Notes: generated by a model from the sequence alone, not told the origin. A stretch of 64,000 bases of DNA from Morinoia aosen (GCA_030386875.1 CM059562.1:68446201-68510200), one strand, 5' to 3'; positions 10,959 to 23,344 are shown, numbered from the stretch's first letter. A program made the numbers and translations.

Positions 10959-13189
10959 AGCACTCGATCGCTGCAACCTCAAAATTTTACAGCAATATCT
11001 TCCACTCGATCAGGAGGCTGATTTTCAGACGATTGACGTCGTCGTTGCCCTGTTACAGCTGGTTATATAGTTCGTCTGAGTGGGCTCAAGTTTGAGTGGC
11101 ACTTTGACTGCGACGTGACCCACTGGTGGTACACGAAGGGAATTTTCATAATACTGCTGATCAACCAGTAGTAAAAACTAAATTTTCACCAACGCTGAAG
11201 AATGAAAGGCATGATCCTCTATGGAAACTGAATGAAGTCGTGATACAATTAATGTTCGCTATTTTCAACATTATTTACGACAACTGACTGTAAATTTGAG
11301 CTGAATATTAGATTTAAGTTCCGCCTATCTTAAATAGTCAAGGTGTTGAATTGGTTGAAAATCCGAGCTCTAATCAGACGCGCCTGAGCCATCTTGTTTG
11401 ATGCCACGGTTACCATTTAACTTCCCGTCTAGCGGGTGTAAAGCGCAAGCAATCAAGAAACTGGAGGAAGTGAATCAAAACTAATTTCATCACTGCTGTA
11501 GCCACCACTGGCTCGAGAGGTCTTGACTCATTTCCAGACTCATCACGCGACGCCGAAAAGCCTCCGCTGAACTCGGGCAGGAAGTTGATATTTGCAAATA
11601 CTGACGTGTATTATAGATTAACTGCACTTAAGGACTTCATGCAGACGTGTGAAGAGGAAAAATTCATGCCAGCTGCGCTGTTGACAAGGATTTCCGTCGT
11701 ATATTGCCTGGATAACATTTCGTTGAGGTGGTAGTGAATAATGATGCCTGCACGCTGATTCAGAAATCGACTTTCGAAAGCTAAATCAATCCGTCAGTCA
11801 GCTGAGTGTTTTATCTCAGGACAATAAGTAAAATGGTGTTAAGGTGTAATACGTAATTCGAAATTTGATGAAATAATATAAAAAATATAACTTTTATCTA
11901 GACCTCGTCGCTCAACCAAAGAACGTTAGTCTCACAATGTACGTGTAATTTAGCACGTACTTATCCAAATCATCCATTAGAGAAAGTCTTCGTATGATTA
12001 GCCGAAGAGACATAAGTACTTTCATGATATCCTTAAATCCCTATAATTTACTATATAATATATAACATTGATTTGAGGTAAGCCTCGAAAATATAGGTAA
12101 CTCCTTCTAATTATCTACTCGGGTTTCTCATTGATAACTTTAAAAAAAGTACAATTTAAAATGACCAGCTTAGAGATTAAATTTTCCATCTAACACTCAC
12201 TATCATAAGAAATATTTCATTATGCTTGTGGGCGCAAGTACAAAAATGCTCCAAAAACACGATGGCTGACGCGCGTAAATGTGCTTGTCAATACCAACTT
12301 CACAGTCACCATAATCGTCAGAAAGCAGCGCTGGTTGGAGCCCTGCTTGGCTCTGCCGACGCTACAACTCCCTTTTTTCCGGACGTTATAATTTCCCGCG
12401 ATAATTTCCGGTGTTTGCTAGGCGTCAATCGTCGTATGTCACCGCCAGAGCTGCCTCTCCGTCTCGTCTAGTGGATTTCCCCCTAGCTGGCAAAGCGTCC
12501 GCTTGCTCGAGAACTTCATCGGCGAAATTTATCAGGATTATCGTTGACGACTGAAGTAGATGCTAAAATATTGACGTATACTGTGAACATTCAGCTATAA
12601 GAATGTAGTGAACGAAGCTAGTAGAAGAAATAAACCAATCGAAAAGACTAGATTGGATCGTAAGTTACTCTACTTAGCTTCGCTAATCAGATTAAAGGTG
12701 TTTCAAAGAGAGGAAAACAAAGCGAAAATTATATATATTCAAGAACGAAACATATAATACATTTATACATGCATGACGGGCAATAAATGGAATGTACGCC
12801 ATATCGAATGCAGATAACTTATTTTTTAACATTTCCTTGTAAGTACACAGTGCTGGCAAAAATTTGAGGAAATAACTGCATCATTCACAGCACACTTCTG
12901 CGACTGCAGCCGAAAATTCAGGCTGTCCCAAAATAAGGCGGCAGATTGGCTGACAACCGGAAAGGTCGTTCGACCACCATTGGATGTAAGTAGCGGTATT
13001 ACCCAGGTGCAGGCACGACTTTCCGTCGAGCAGGTGTGAGTGAAAGCAATCAAGAAATTTGAGAAAATTAATCAAGATATATTCCAGCAGCTCTTATACA
13101 ATATTACAAATCCATTAGATATTTATCCACGTATTCGATAAGAGAAAAAAGCTAGCGCAGGAGCTCTCAACCTGGGGTGCCCGCGAGAC
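10959..13189. other. Intergenic; contains one diverged MITE
   Basis: Apart from the MITE at 11097-11350, no feature is supported. The 81-codon frame at 12226 begins with TTG and is unrecognised. Confidence 0.45.
11097..11350 (+). mobile_element. Family B TTAA-type MITE, diverged copy
   Basis: Starts GGCACTTTGACTGCGACGTG, continues with CCCACTGGTGGTAC, GGGAATTTTCATAATACTGCTGATC and CCAGTAGT as in the 47461 copy, and ends in a decayed TCAAGGTGTTGAA. The terminal TTAA is lost. Confidence 0.65.
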
Positions 13190-13450
13190 GATATTCCAGG
13201 GAGTACGAGAAAATTCCAGATAAAATAAGATATTGGCTATATGTTGTCATTTTTCTTTCAAGGGGTGCGAGTAAAGTCCAAGTAATAAATAGGATATTGG
13301 CTACATGTTGACATTTTTACTCTAGGGGGTGCGAGAAGAATTCAGGTAAATAATAAATTATTGGCAATATGTTGGAATTTCATTTCAGGCGGTGCAAGTA
13401 AAGTCAAGGTGAATAATAGGATATTGGCTGTATGTTTGCATTTTTATATC
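13190..13450 (+). repeat. Degenerate ~64-bp tandem repeat, 4 copies
   Basis: Each unit carries GGGGTGCGAG, then AATAGGATATTGGCTA and ATGTTG-CATTTTT. Copies are about 75-80 percent alike, so the array is old. Confidence 0.75.
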
Positions 13451-14189
13451 AGTGGGAGGGAGGTTCGAATGGAGTTTTTTAGGGCCATGGGGCGAATAAA
13501 AGGCTGGGAACCCCTGTCCTAACGGGAACCAAATGAGGGACCCGTTCATGGTTTGCTACCCAATTGTCCAATGCCATCAAAGACTAATCACGCACAAGCA
13601 CCTTGGCTGAAGTAAGAAAACAAAAAAAAACAGCTCATTTTCAATAAAGCCAAGATGGAATTTATGATAGCCATGCCAATGATTAAAAAAAGATCAAAAT
13701 AAAAGCCTAGAAGTAAATTCTCTTGCTTAGGCTATTCTAAGTTTAAAGAGGCTCATAAATATTATTGCGAGAAAAAAGGTGGTGACGCATTGATGAAGAA
13801 CGCCTTGGAGGACAACCTCCATTTGCATTGACACGTGAGCTTACGTTGCCGATAGTCGCCGATATTTTTTACGGATTTTGTAAGAAGAGGTAGCGCAGCA
13901 ACTTCTTCATCGTAAGAGTTATTTGACTCTGTTTGCTGTTATTTCAAAACGAAGAGTTGGTTCAACAGTATTTTACTGTTGCTGAGATGACTTTAGTAAA
14001 TAGGAGACTAGTGTGAGAAACCGGAAAAATTAAAACGCTTTCAACGTGATAATATGTGATTTTATGGAAATTTGTTCGACATTTTTTGTTCAAAGAGATT
14101 GGTTATGATTACTCGTACATCAAATAGATAACTCTCCTAGAATCCTTTTTTTTGGCGATTTGTTAACATGTTTACTTACTGATTTATTG
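13451..14189. other. Intergenic, nothing recognised
   Basis: AT-rich, stop-rich sequence without repeats or open frames of note. Confidence 0.5.
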
Positions 14190-14400
14190 ACAATACCGAT
14201 CTATTTTGCCAACTGATGTATTGATCGTACTGATCTTTCATAATACTGACCAGTTGTAGATACTGACATATAGGTAATACTGATCTATTGATAATACTGA
14301 CCTATAAATAAAACTGACCAGTAGATAATACTGACCTATAGACACTACTGATCTATTGACTGTATTGATCTAGTGTACTAACTGATCTACGAGCATATCC
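14190..14400 (+). repeat. Degenerate ~20-bp tandem repeat (TACTGATCTATTGA type)
   Basis: About ten imperfect units alternating TACTGATCTATTGATAA and TACTGACCTATAGATAA. It lies 70 bp upstream of the 34-bp array. Confidence 0.65.
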
Positions 14401-14468
14401 TATCTAAATAGATGCTTGCAGCAGCGCTAAGTACAGTATGTAACTCAGAACACACAGCATTTCTGCGT

Positions 14469-15112
14469 GCCTGTTCACCATGATGTTTACTGCCAGCCTA
14501 GGGCCTGTTCACCATGATGTTTACTGCCAGCCTAGTGCCCGTTCACCATGATGTTTACTGCCAGCCTAGTGCCTGTTCACCATGATGTTTACTGCCAGCC
14601 TAGTGCCTGTTCACCATGATGTTTACTGCCAGCCTAGTGCCTGTTCACCACGATGTTTACTGCCAGCCTAGTGCCTGTTCACCATGATGTTTACTGCCAG
14701 CCTAGTGCCTGTTCACCATGATGTTTACTGCCAGCCTAGTGCCTGTTCACCATGATGTTTACTGCCAGCCTAGTGCCTGTTCACCACGATGTTTACTGCC
14801 AGCCTAGTGCCTGTTCACCATGATGTTTACTGCCAGCCTAGTGCCTGTTCACCATGATGTTTACTGCCAGCCTAGTGCCTGTTCACCATGATGTTTACTG
14901 CCAGCCTAGTGCCTGTTCACCATGATGTTTACTGCCAGCCTAGTGCCTGTTCACCATGATGTTTACTGCCAGCCTAGTGCCTGTTCACCATGATGTTTAC
15001 TGCCAGCCTAGTGCCTGTTCACCATGATGTTTACTGCCAGCCTAGTGCCTGTTCACCATGATGTTTACTGCCAGCCTAGTGCCTGTTCACCATGATGTTT
15101 ACTGCCAGCCTA
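14469..15112 (+). repeat. 34-bp tandem array, ~19 copies
   Basis: Unit contains CACCATGATGTTTACTGCCA followed by GCCTAGTGCCTGTT. Copies are almost identical; two carry CACCACGATG and the first boundary reads CTAGGGCCTG. Contiguous without spacers. Confidence 0.97.
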
Positions 15113-15699
15113 GCATCACGGGGTTCAGGGACCAACCATCATTGAACCATGCAGAGGTCGTGGCGAGATTTCAACGAATCAGCGAATTTTCTTGCCAAAA
15201 GTCGTACACACTCGTCTTCACTTTTGGTAAAATCAAATTGCTTCTTGAAAAATTGTACATGAACCGTTAGCACTTTATTGATCTTCTTAAGGAATAATAT
15301 GATATATTGAACTCGATAACGTACCTAAATTTAGTACCTGTGAATAATTTGTTCATTTGAACTGCATCTCTTGTGCAACGAAGGTGAATACGCAAAAATT
15401 TTTAATTCGTGGCAGGGCAGGAAGATTATAGCTTTTAAAATAAAATTTACAGGGTATTAAATACATTGCAAACTGCAGTATTGAAGTGTCCAAGAGGATA
15501 AAAGAATTTGTGAAGAAGATATTTGCGGAGCATTTGACATAGGGGAAGGGAATAAAGATGGTTTGAACATTCTTTCATTACGCCCCCTCATTCTTTTTCC
15601 TCACGTAAGGGTATGTAAGAAGTGAAGTATCATTCCGCCTAAGAGAAACGAATTTTTTGATCTTCCAAGTCCCTTACTACCAGGGCATTCGGCGAGTAG

Positions 15700-15778
15700 T
15701 ATATTTTCAGTAGTATATTTTTTTAGTATATACTAGTATATTTTCAGAAGTAGTATATTTTTAGTATATTTTCAGAAC
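15700..15778 (+). repeat. Degenerate AGTAGTATATTTTCAG tandem repeat
   Basis: Four to five imperfect units of a TAGTATATTTTCAG word. Confidence 0.6.
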
Positions 15779-16609
15779 GAGCGGAACGTAACCACGGTAG
15801 ATTCTCTACTGTGTAGTGTGTAGTGTGTACGCAACAGTCGCAGTTTAGCTCTAGCTGAGTGTGGATGTGCGTCGCTGTGCTGCGAAGTGGCATCACTGAC
15901 CGCATGGCCAAACATGGTCGAGATGAAAACTAATACATGATAAAAACCCAAACGATGTTCCTGGAGTTTTCTGTGTTTATGCAGTGACGTTTAGTTGGCG
16001 CGCTTCGTTGTGCCAAAAATGCATGAAGTGATTTGCTCAAAAAAAAATCATAATTACGTGGTAAATTCCTTAGGCCCTTGGCGATGCAGTAGGCGGGATC
16101 AGATGAGACACAAGTGTTTGTGTGCACTTGTTATCTGTATATATCATCTCTCATTTAGTGTCTAACTAATTTAACTATCATTAAGTCAGGTAAGTTATTG
16201 TACAATAACAAGGTTGTATATAAATGGTTAATATCTCATATGGGAGTATTCCTGTTAAATGGTCTGTCATTCGGCCTTGAAAGCAGATATTCAGAAAATC
16301 TTCTCTATTCACTACGTTAGTATTAGTAATTTCAGATGCTTTGGCTTTTTTTCAGACTTAATTGAATTTGTAAACACTTTTACGTTATGCGTGCTATATA
16401 TTCCCTGCTATTAAACATTACAGCACAGAACATGAATGTTGGCAAGTGTTCAAACATTCATACGAGGCTGGAGTCCTCACATAGCGGGCATTTAAGTTGG
16501 TGGTCACCAAGGGCGAAATGTATAAAAAATCCTATCGTAAAACAGGCTGCGCTTTCCGTCTTTTTTCTAGCACGCAAAATTTCGTCGCTTTACTGCTACG
16601 CAAACGCGA

Positions 16610-16705
16610 CCCAGTCTAACTTTTTCACCGCCTAAGTGATTTAATCGCCTAAATAGCTTAGGCGGCGAAAAACATACATGCAGGCGTCAAAAAAGTTAGG
16701 CTGGG
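16610..16705. mobile_element. 96-bp nested-hairpin MITE-like element
   Basis: CCCAGTCTAACTTTTT at the left pairs with AAAAAAGTTAGGCTGGG at the right. An inner stem CGCCTAAG (16629-16636) pairs with CTTAGGCG (16657-16664). The whole unit can fold on itself. No target duplication seen. Confidence 0.55.
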
Positions 16706-18441
16706 CTATACCTCTTCTTTTAAGATGAATGAGAGAACATCTTTCATTCACAATAATCCGTCACTCGGCGGAGTCTTTCTTCTCAGTAAATCTATGTAAC
16801 ATAGCCTATGCATGAAATTGGGAAATCTGTTTCGCGGTGTCGTTATCTCTTACTGGTACATGTCTTGTAGGTATATTGTTATTTTTTAATAAGCAATACG
16901 AACCATAAGTGTAAATTTGTACTAGGCCCATGTGGCTACTGTGTATTTCTTATTGGTGGTGTATGTGATACCAATGCACCGTTTTACAAATAAATCTACG
17001 ATCCGGGAACGTAGTGATGCTGTTGCATTTGCGGTACCGAGGAAATAGTGGTACCTGCGATACACATTCGGCTGCGATACATACGATATACCATAAGTGG
17101 TGCAGGTGGATCGATGACGTCGTAATTTTTGCACAGTCATTTAAACTCGTATTACGCCGTGAGACATTTCTAAATGGTCAGGTCTTGTTCTGCCTGTTGC
17201 CTTTAGCGTTATCATGGAAAGGTTGGAACGTTAATTGTATTATTGCATTTTTTATGACAGCTATCTATTTCATTTATTCATTTAATAAATAATAATTTAA
17301 TTTATTGAAGCAATGACAGCTACTCTGGATGAGAAGCTGCGATTTAGTTTGGCTCGCGTTTTCTAAAAACCAACGCACGCAAGGATTCTCTCGTAGTAAT
17401 TTCAAAATCTAGTTTTTTATCCGCACACAAGGCAGATGTAGGGGAATGTTCATGCGTTTGGTGTATTATGAATTTTAGCGGTGAATCTCTCTTCTCAATT
17501 TGTATAAATTTGTTTAGGTTAATGGTATTTGGTGGATTTTTGAACCTTATTATTACGTAGTGACAATACCAAACCTTCAGCATCATTATCAGGAAGTCCT
17601 ATTGTAGTTATAATAAGTTAGTGCTTGATGTGTTTCTATACGCGGAATTTCCGGTTGCGCAAGCTGCCCCATTTCCAACGAACGCGATCGGTCGTTGGCA
17701 GCTTCTACATAAATTATCTACAACGTTTCAATTTTAACTATTCTCGTCTCCAAATGAAAAACTAAATACCACATTTTCTTCTACATCAAGTACCTCAAAT
17801 ATCAAATCAAAGAGTGGAAAATTTCATTATTTGTCCAACATCAACGCTCAGATGTTATTGTTTTCAGCTGTTCCACTTCACCATTTCAATTCTTCACTTC
17901 GATCGTTCATTTTATGGCCTCTATTATCGGAGGTACTCGGTCACATCTCTCGGTGAGGCACTCGGTAATTTTCCTGAAACTCTATTTGGCAGTCGTGCCG
18001 GTTGTGGGTCGGGAAAATCCCGTTTTTTTTTCGGTGTGAAAACATGGACTTTGCACCCATCCACGCAGCGATCTGTAATGTCTCGCGTGATGGATAAATG
18101 TTGTATCACTTAATGGAGAAACTCATGAGAAGCTTTAAAATTTCCTTCTCGTTTCGTGAAATTCATGGGTAGTGTACCAGTATTTGATTAGAAGTCAGGC
18201 CAAAAACCTTCTATAATAAGGCAATTTTTTACACAAGCATGCAATGAAAAACGAAGTGTATTTTGAATTTCTGTATTGAAATTAACGTATTCAGTCACAG
18301 AGAAAGCCGGTGTCGAAGTCGTGGCTTCACGTATGCGCGAATTTGGGCAGCTGACTTGTGCCATCAAGTGGTACGTCTGACTCTGGTCACAGCGCAGGAG
18401 AGTAGTGTTGAAATAGCATCCCTTCAGGAGGCAAACTGTAA

Positions 18442-18669
18442 TTAACGTTAGTTGCGATGGGTTAAACTGCAGTTCAATATTCAACTTGAATTTAAAGGCA
18501 AAAGTGATAAGCAAATTTGTAAATATTAAACATTAACTGGGCCTGTTAAATACCATTAATTTAGAAAGGTTGTTTGAATTTTTCAAAACGACCCATCGAT
18601 GGGTCGTTTCGTAGCAGGAAAAACCTAACTACGACCCACCGGTGGGTCATACCGTAATGAATGTGTTAA
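18442..18669 (-). mobile_element. Family B TTAA-type MITE, intact copy 1
   Basis: Flanked by TTAA at both ends with a 220-bp core. It contains the perfect palindrome CGACCCATCGATGGGTCG (maximal arms 18586-18609) and a near-perfect CGACCCACCGGTGGGTC. Termini CGTTAGTTGCGATGGG and the complement of GTAATGAATGTG are related inverted repeats. TTAA duplication points to piggyBac-type mobilisation (known for that superfamily); the transposase is not in the window. Confidence 0.85.
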
Positions 18670-18727
18670 GTAATAGTTTCAGGCAAGTCAAATTTCTCTA
18701 TCCTATGCTACGAAGAGTGGCACCCCA

Positions 18728-18955
18728 TTACACGTTGACTGCGATGGGTTAAACTGAAGTTCAATATTCAACTCAAATTTGAAGTCAAAAGTTATTGAAA
18801 ATTGTATAAATGCCAAACATTAACTGGGTATATTACATACCATTAATTTGAAAAGATTGTTAAAAAAAATTAAACGACCCATCGATTAGTTGCTTCGCAG
18901 CTGGAAACACGTACGCACGATCCAACGATGGGTCGTATCCCAAGCAACGAGTTAA
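18728..18955 (-). mobile_element. Family B TTAA-type MITE, copy 2
   Basis: Starts CACGTTGACTGCGATGGG and ends before TTAA at 18952-18955; the left TTAA has decayed. It lies 58 bp after the previous copy in the same orientation. Both palindromes are partly eroded. Confidence 0.75.
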
Positions 18956-19147
18956 GAGATACTGTTAGGTTACTGCAGCTATAGTTTTGTCTGTGGGACT
19001 TCAGTCTTTTGAGTCTTTTTGCTCTTTATTAGTTTCCATGACTTCTTCGATGTCTCTTTCTTTGTTTTTTCCTCTTCATCTCCAGGCTGTTGTCCCAATA
19101 GTCAGGGCATCCTGTGTGGGAATATACCTTGTGCCTAGATTCTCCCT

Positions 19148-19505
19148 GCTCTGCGGTCTACCCCCTCAGGGTATACACTTGTGTGATTGTATCAATGGGA
19201 ATTAGCGCTCCCAGGGGGAAAATACGAGGTCCCAAGCTAAAGGTGAGGTAGGCCATCCTGTTTTTAAAATGTATTGGTTTTTATTTTGTTACGAATCATA
19301 TTTTTTCCGATTTACCGCAATTCTGTTTTACATCACCTGCTACTTTCTTTTTCAACTTTTATAGTGTTCCATAATTTTTTTCTCAACTTACTCTTTCTAT
19401 GCACCTTGTGCATAGTTTGTGTTTCCTGTTGTCCATACCAAATGCTCCTTACTTTTTACTTTCTTATTATTATAATTTTTTGGGGGCTAGGGAGTCTCAA
19501 AAAAA
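19148..19505 (+). mobile_element. Family A SINE-like repeat
   Basis: CCCCTCAGGG-TATAC head, ATGGGAATTAGCGCTCCCAG, GAGGTCCC, GGTGAGGTAGGC, the pyrimidine-rich middle, GCACCTTGTGCATAG and a final GCTAGGGAG are in family order. Tail A-rich. Confidence 0.8.
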
Positions 19506-19989
19506 GAAATATGATAGCAAAAAAGAAAATCATACAAAAATAGGGAATAATTACGAAATGATTGTGTAAACTGGTATGGGAAAGGCTCATTTTATTCACA
19601 AAATTGTGCGTTTTGAACGATAAATAAATGAATAAATAGCTTACTTAAGTTATAATATGCACTCGTACAAATATTGAGCGGCTATTTATAGTATACCTGA
19701 AAGTTATCGGAGAAAATGTAACGTGAAATTACTTAAAAACCTTTTGATAATTTTGTTACGTTCAAATGTTCAGATGTTGGAAACATTTTGGTCAGTGTGT
19801 GTGTTGCAGTGGCATGCTGTGGTCATAGAGACATGAACTGCTTATTATTGATAAAACAATTATTTCAAATAAATTATGCTTCTAACAGGCCACCCATTTT
19901 GACCGTTTCCTATGTATGCTAGTATTTTAAACATTTCTAGGGAATAATGGTGTGTAATTGCGCTTCCTAGTAATTGGTAGGACAACTAT
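19506..19989. other. Intergenic, nothing recognised
   Basis: AT-rich sequence without open frames or repeats. Confidence 0.5.
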
Positions 19990-19994
19990 TTTAC

Positions 19995-20195
19995 TCTCAG
20001 GAATACCAGATTTTGCATGAACACACCAAATTACTGCTAGAAATTCCAATTTGCTGGTCAACATACCAGATTGCTACAAGAAATACCAATATGCTTATAA
20101 ACATGCCAGATTGCTGCAGAGAATATCAATCGGTTGATGAACTTACCATAAACATTCCAGTTTGCTGATAAACATACCAGTAAACTGGAAAGCGA
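19995..20195 (+). repeat. Degenerate ~45-bp tandem repeat (ACATACCAGATTGCT type)
   Basis: Five imperfect units built on AACATRCCAGATTGCTNNNAGAAATACCAAT. The open frame across it is a by-product. Confidence 0.6.
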
Positions 20196-20199
20196 AGCA

Positions 20200-21090
20200 G
20201 TTTGCTGTTATGAATGCCAGCTAGTGCCCTACAGATACTAGCATACTTCAAGGATGAGCAGGCTGCTATTGCGAAACCAGAACGCGTTAAAATACGTTGT
20301 CTCCTAGAATAGAGTTTCGAGAGCCTCCGTAATATCCTTACTCTCGACACAATAATTTGCAATTCGCCTCTGGCCTCGCTACCCGACCAAGAAATTATTT
20401 AACCTAAGGTCTGGCGGTGATGAAGATTAGCGCGTACTAATGTACTGAGGAAGGCCAGCGTACATTAGCGCCATGAGGAGGAACAGCGCACGCTAATGTA
20501 CGCTTGTGCCGTAGCATAGTGTTCCATGTAGGCGGTGGTACACGCCTTTGCTCAACTGCGTGTTGAGCTTTGTGTTAACATCGACAGGCGGCATACGATG
20601 AGCTGTGCGGCTTGTTTTAGCTCGAAGCCTTCACCGTCAGTAGTGAATTCTGTGAAATATTGCAGTCGGATGTGGGTTGTGAACATGGAGTTTGCAGAAA
20701 TGCTGTTTCATGTGGTATGATTTAAACATTACCTTGTTGAAGGATTTAGATCGATCTTTAGCATAATTTGAAATCGCGGAGGGAATAAGCTGGAAGGATG
20801 CTAGCTCTGCTTATTTTTTTCTAACTTCTCTACCATACTGAATTTTTATAGTTCATCGTGTGTTGAAAGATGATGAAAATTGCTTATCATATTAACTAAA
20901 CCTCTAAATCTATATAATTCATTATCACTGTTTGCTTGAAATGCAACGTTTTGATCTTTCTGTCATCATTTTCAGTCCGACGGTATATATATGTAGATGT
21001 TGTGCAATATAAACTAATTTTCTGGGGATTAATATTCCAGTTGTACAAAATTATTCTTATCCGGTCATCTTGAAGTATGATTTTCTCTAA
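20200..21090. other. Intergenic, no gene recognised
   Basis: Holds a 13-bp perfect inverted repeat, GCGTACATTAGCG near 20458 and CGCTAATGTACGC near 20492, plus a third related word upstream. Otherwise unremarkable. Confidence 0.45.
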
Positions 21091-21207
21091 ATCGGCCGAG
21101 GAAGTAACCCAATAGAACTCAGAATATTAGAATCTCTTTTCATTTATAGACTAAAGCCAAATCTCAATGATATGCAGTCTGCCTATCCCCTACAAATAGT
21201 TTGTTAG
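21091..21207 (+). pseudogene. Penelope-like element, C-terminal GIY-YIG endonuclease tail
   Basis: The frame 21091-21207 ends with the block ILESLFIYRLKPNLNDMQSA followed by YPLQIV and a TAG stop. An ILES-(x)n-KPxLN block at the protein end is characteristic of the GIY-YIG endonuclease of Penelope-like retroelements. A TAA just upstream closes the frame, so only the last 38 codons survive. Recognition is from the motif by eye. Confidence 0.7.
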
Positions 21208-21580
21208 CAAATGTTTCTAATTTCATGTTTGTTTTTACCATTGTGATTTTCTGAATGACGTCTGATTTGTAATCTTTACTTTTACAGTGTTGAGAATGAC
21301 CACTGCTAGTTGGTCGAAACGTTCACTTTTATCGATTTTATCAACCAATTAGTACAAAATTAGTACAAAACGAGTCTAAGCGTTGTGTCATTAGTCTTCC
21401 TATTTTTAATTAAGATCTCCAAGAATTGGAACCTTGACTTCTTTCTCTAATTTTATATACGTCTCATTTTGCTTGAGCATTGGAGGTGCATTTCTATTGA
21501 GTGACGGTAATTTTTTCCTATTTAGTTTCAGCTTGAAGATGATGGTCGTGACATCGGAACGTTGCTTTTTATAAAGACAG
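21091..21580 (+). mobile_element. Penelope-like element 3' remnant with two stem motifs
   Basis: After the endonuclease tail come two copies of a TTGARGATG-stem-GTCGAAACGTT-type motif. At 21290-21324 GACCA pairs with TGGTC before GAAACGTT. At 21530-21564 GATG pairs with CATC before GGAACGTT, followed by TTTTTATAAA. The motif resembles the hammerhead-related sequences known in Penelope-like repeats, but the CUGAUGA core is not intact. Confidence 0.55.
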
Positions 21581-21958
21581 GGATGTAGAATTTATTTGAG
21601 TGTTTTAGTTAATATGATGAGACAATTTGTTCGTCTTTTAACATGCAATGACCTAGAAAAATTCCTCAAATTTTATAAAGATTCGTCATAACATTCCTAC
21701 GATGTTTACAAACCTCGTTAAGTAAAAGATCGCCATTGGGTAACATTACATTTGAATTTACAGCCTGTCTACAAGTGATGCGCTTCTGTTCAGACTTGAC
21801 TTCAAGAACAAAGATTTTTTGTCTTCGAGTATTGTAGAATTTGTGAGCTTTTGTGATCCAGTTTTGCTTTGCTTCAAGTTAATTAACCATAAAATGAGGA
21901 AGTGTCTCCGTTCAGCTTAGACTTAAATTACTGGTCACTGAATTCAATGACGTATCTT
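21581..21958. other. Intergenic, nothing recognised
   Basis: No feature can be supported here. Confidence 0.5.
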
Positions 21959-22187
21959 TTAACACTTTGACTGCGACTACTAAATATTAAGTTCAATGTC
22001 AAACTCAAATTTAAAGTCAATTGTAGTAAACTATTTTGCAAATACCAAACATGAACTGGATCGTGCCTTCATTTATCTTTGATTAAGTATTTATGAAAAT
22101 TGAGTTTGCAACTACAGACCGGTCAGCAGCATTATGAAAATTACCTCCGTGTTCCACCGGTGGCAAACGTCGCAGTCAAAGTGTTAA
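21959..22187. mobile_element. Family B TTAA-type MITE with perfect 15-bp TIRs
   Basis: TTAA at 21959-21962 and 22184-22187 encloses a 221-bp core. The core begins CACTTTGACTGCGAC and ends with its exact reverse complement. CCACCGGTGG lies near the right end. This is the cleanest copy for defining the family termini. Confidence 0.92.
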
Positions 22188-23019
22188 TTCAGTCTCAATG
22201 AATGCACTCAATCGTTTATTATTACAATTCAATCGTTCGCATTGAATTAAATCTTTTGGCATTCAATTGGTTCATTGGTCATTGGGTGTGGTCAATTTAC
22301 CCTGACTTCTTTAACATGATTTTTTGTATTTTTTGTATTCGCGTTTGTATTTTTCAGTTTTCTACTCCCAAGATGGCATTCATCACAACAAAACAAAACG
22401 TCTGGCACAAGTCAATAGGACATTTGGGCTGTCTGCTTATTGCCGGCCTTCTGTGCAGAAAATGTCTGAATCCAAAAGGCAGAAAAAATTTCTGATTTCA
22501 AACTTTCCTACGGACTTTCCATGCAAAATCCACACGACGAAGTTACATCTAAAAATATCCTAATTCGCTAACCGGTGAAAAATCTCACGTTTTTTCTAAC
22601 TACCCCGCTGTCACCCAGCTCCATTTATTTACAGAGGCACCAAAAAGCTTCTTATGCGCCCGTAACTTATGAGCGACCCGCCGACTTTTTACGCGAAATT
22701 TTTACGCGCGGTTTATGAAGGCCTGTTCAAATAGACCATGTTTGATGACCGGAAGTAAAAATGCGTTAATATTGCTTCTCGTGTTTGGAAGGCGGTGCTC
22801 TTGGCCTTAATTGGGGTTTGGGTTGCAGCTCATTGTCAGCTTTAACGAGGTTTGCTGACGCAAACCCGTCTAGAATTCTCAAGGGACTTTTCGCGTCCCA
22901 AATTTTTACACCCGGGATCGGGTTTTCGATCAGTTAATGTCGTCACAGCGATGCAGCTCGCAGCGCGAGTTCGTATCCCCGCTACGTGCTTAATTTCCCT
23001 TCGTCAACTTTTATCTTGC
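22188..23019. other. Intergenic, no gene recognised
   Basis: Overlapping short frames at 22202-22563 are unrecognised. GAGTTCGTATCCCCGC near 22968 is weakly B-box-like but no tRNA fold is evident. Confidence 0.4.
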
Positions 23020-23195
23020 ATAATAAACTTCCTTCTTGACGCACTGTTTCTATGTGCACGGGATCTGTGCGAAAAAGCGTGCACCTTGTGGATAGATTCC
23101 GCGTTCCCTTATTAACTTATACTAAATGGTGCCTTCATCATTCTTCTCTTTGAACATCTTTGTTGCGGTAAGGGAGGCTAAAACAAACTGATCAA
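23020..23195 (+). mobile_element. Family A SINE-like repeat, 5'-truncated
   Basis: Only the 3' half is present: GCACTGTTTCTATG, GCACCTTGTGGATAGATTCCGCGTTCCC, CTAAATGGTGCC and GTTGCGGTAAGGGAGGCTAAAAC. Confidence 0.7.
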
Positions 23196-23344
23196 TTTGA
23201 AAACCTATTTCCATATTGTTAATTCAGTCAAACTTGTCATCTTAGCGAGAAGAAGCTATCGCTAAAATTTGTCCATTGTGAAATTTTTTAAATGATTGTA
23301 TCTAATGACGATATCTAGTGAGCCTCTCCAGGTGAATACGACTA

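Larger units (their letters stand above)
15113..18437. other. Intergenic, no gene recognised
   Basis: Contains a TAGTATATTTTCAG-rich stretch (15700-15780), a 96-bp hairpin element (16610-16705) and a GCTGCC...CCAACGA/TCGTTGGCAGC inverted repeat near 17670. Short open frames are unremarkable. Confidence 0.45.

Noticed and set aside
9610..15112. CRISPR-like arrays (37-bp and 34-bp repeats)
   Set aside because: Units are contiguous with no spacers, and the genome is eukaryotic.
22950..22985. tRNA-like segment at GAGTTCGTATCCCCGC
   Set aside because: No matching A box or acceptor stem.
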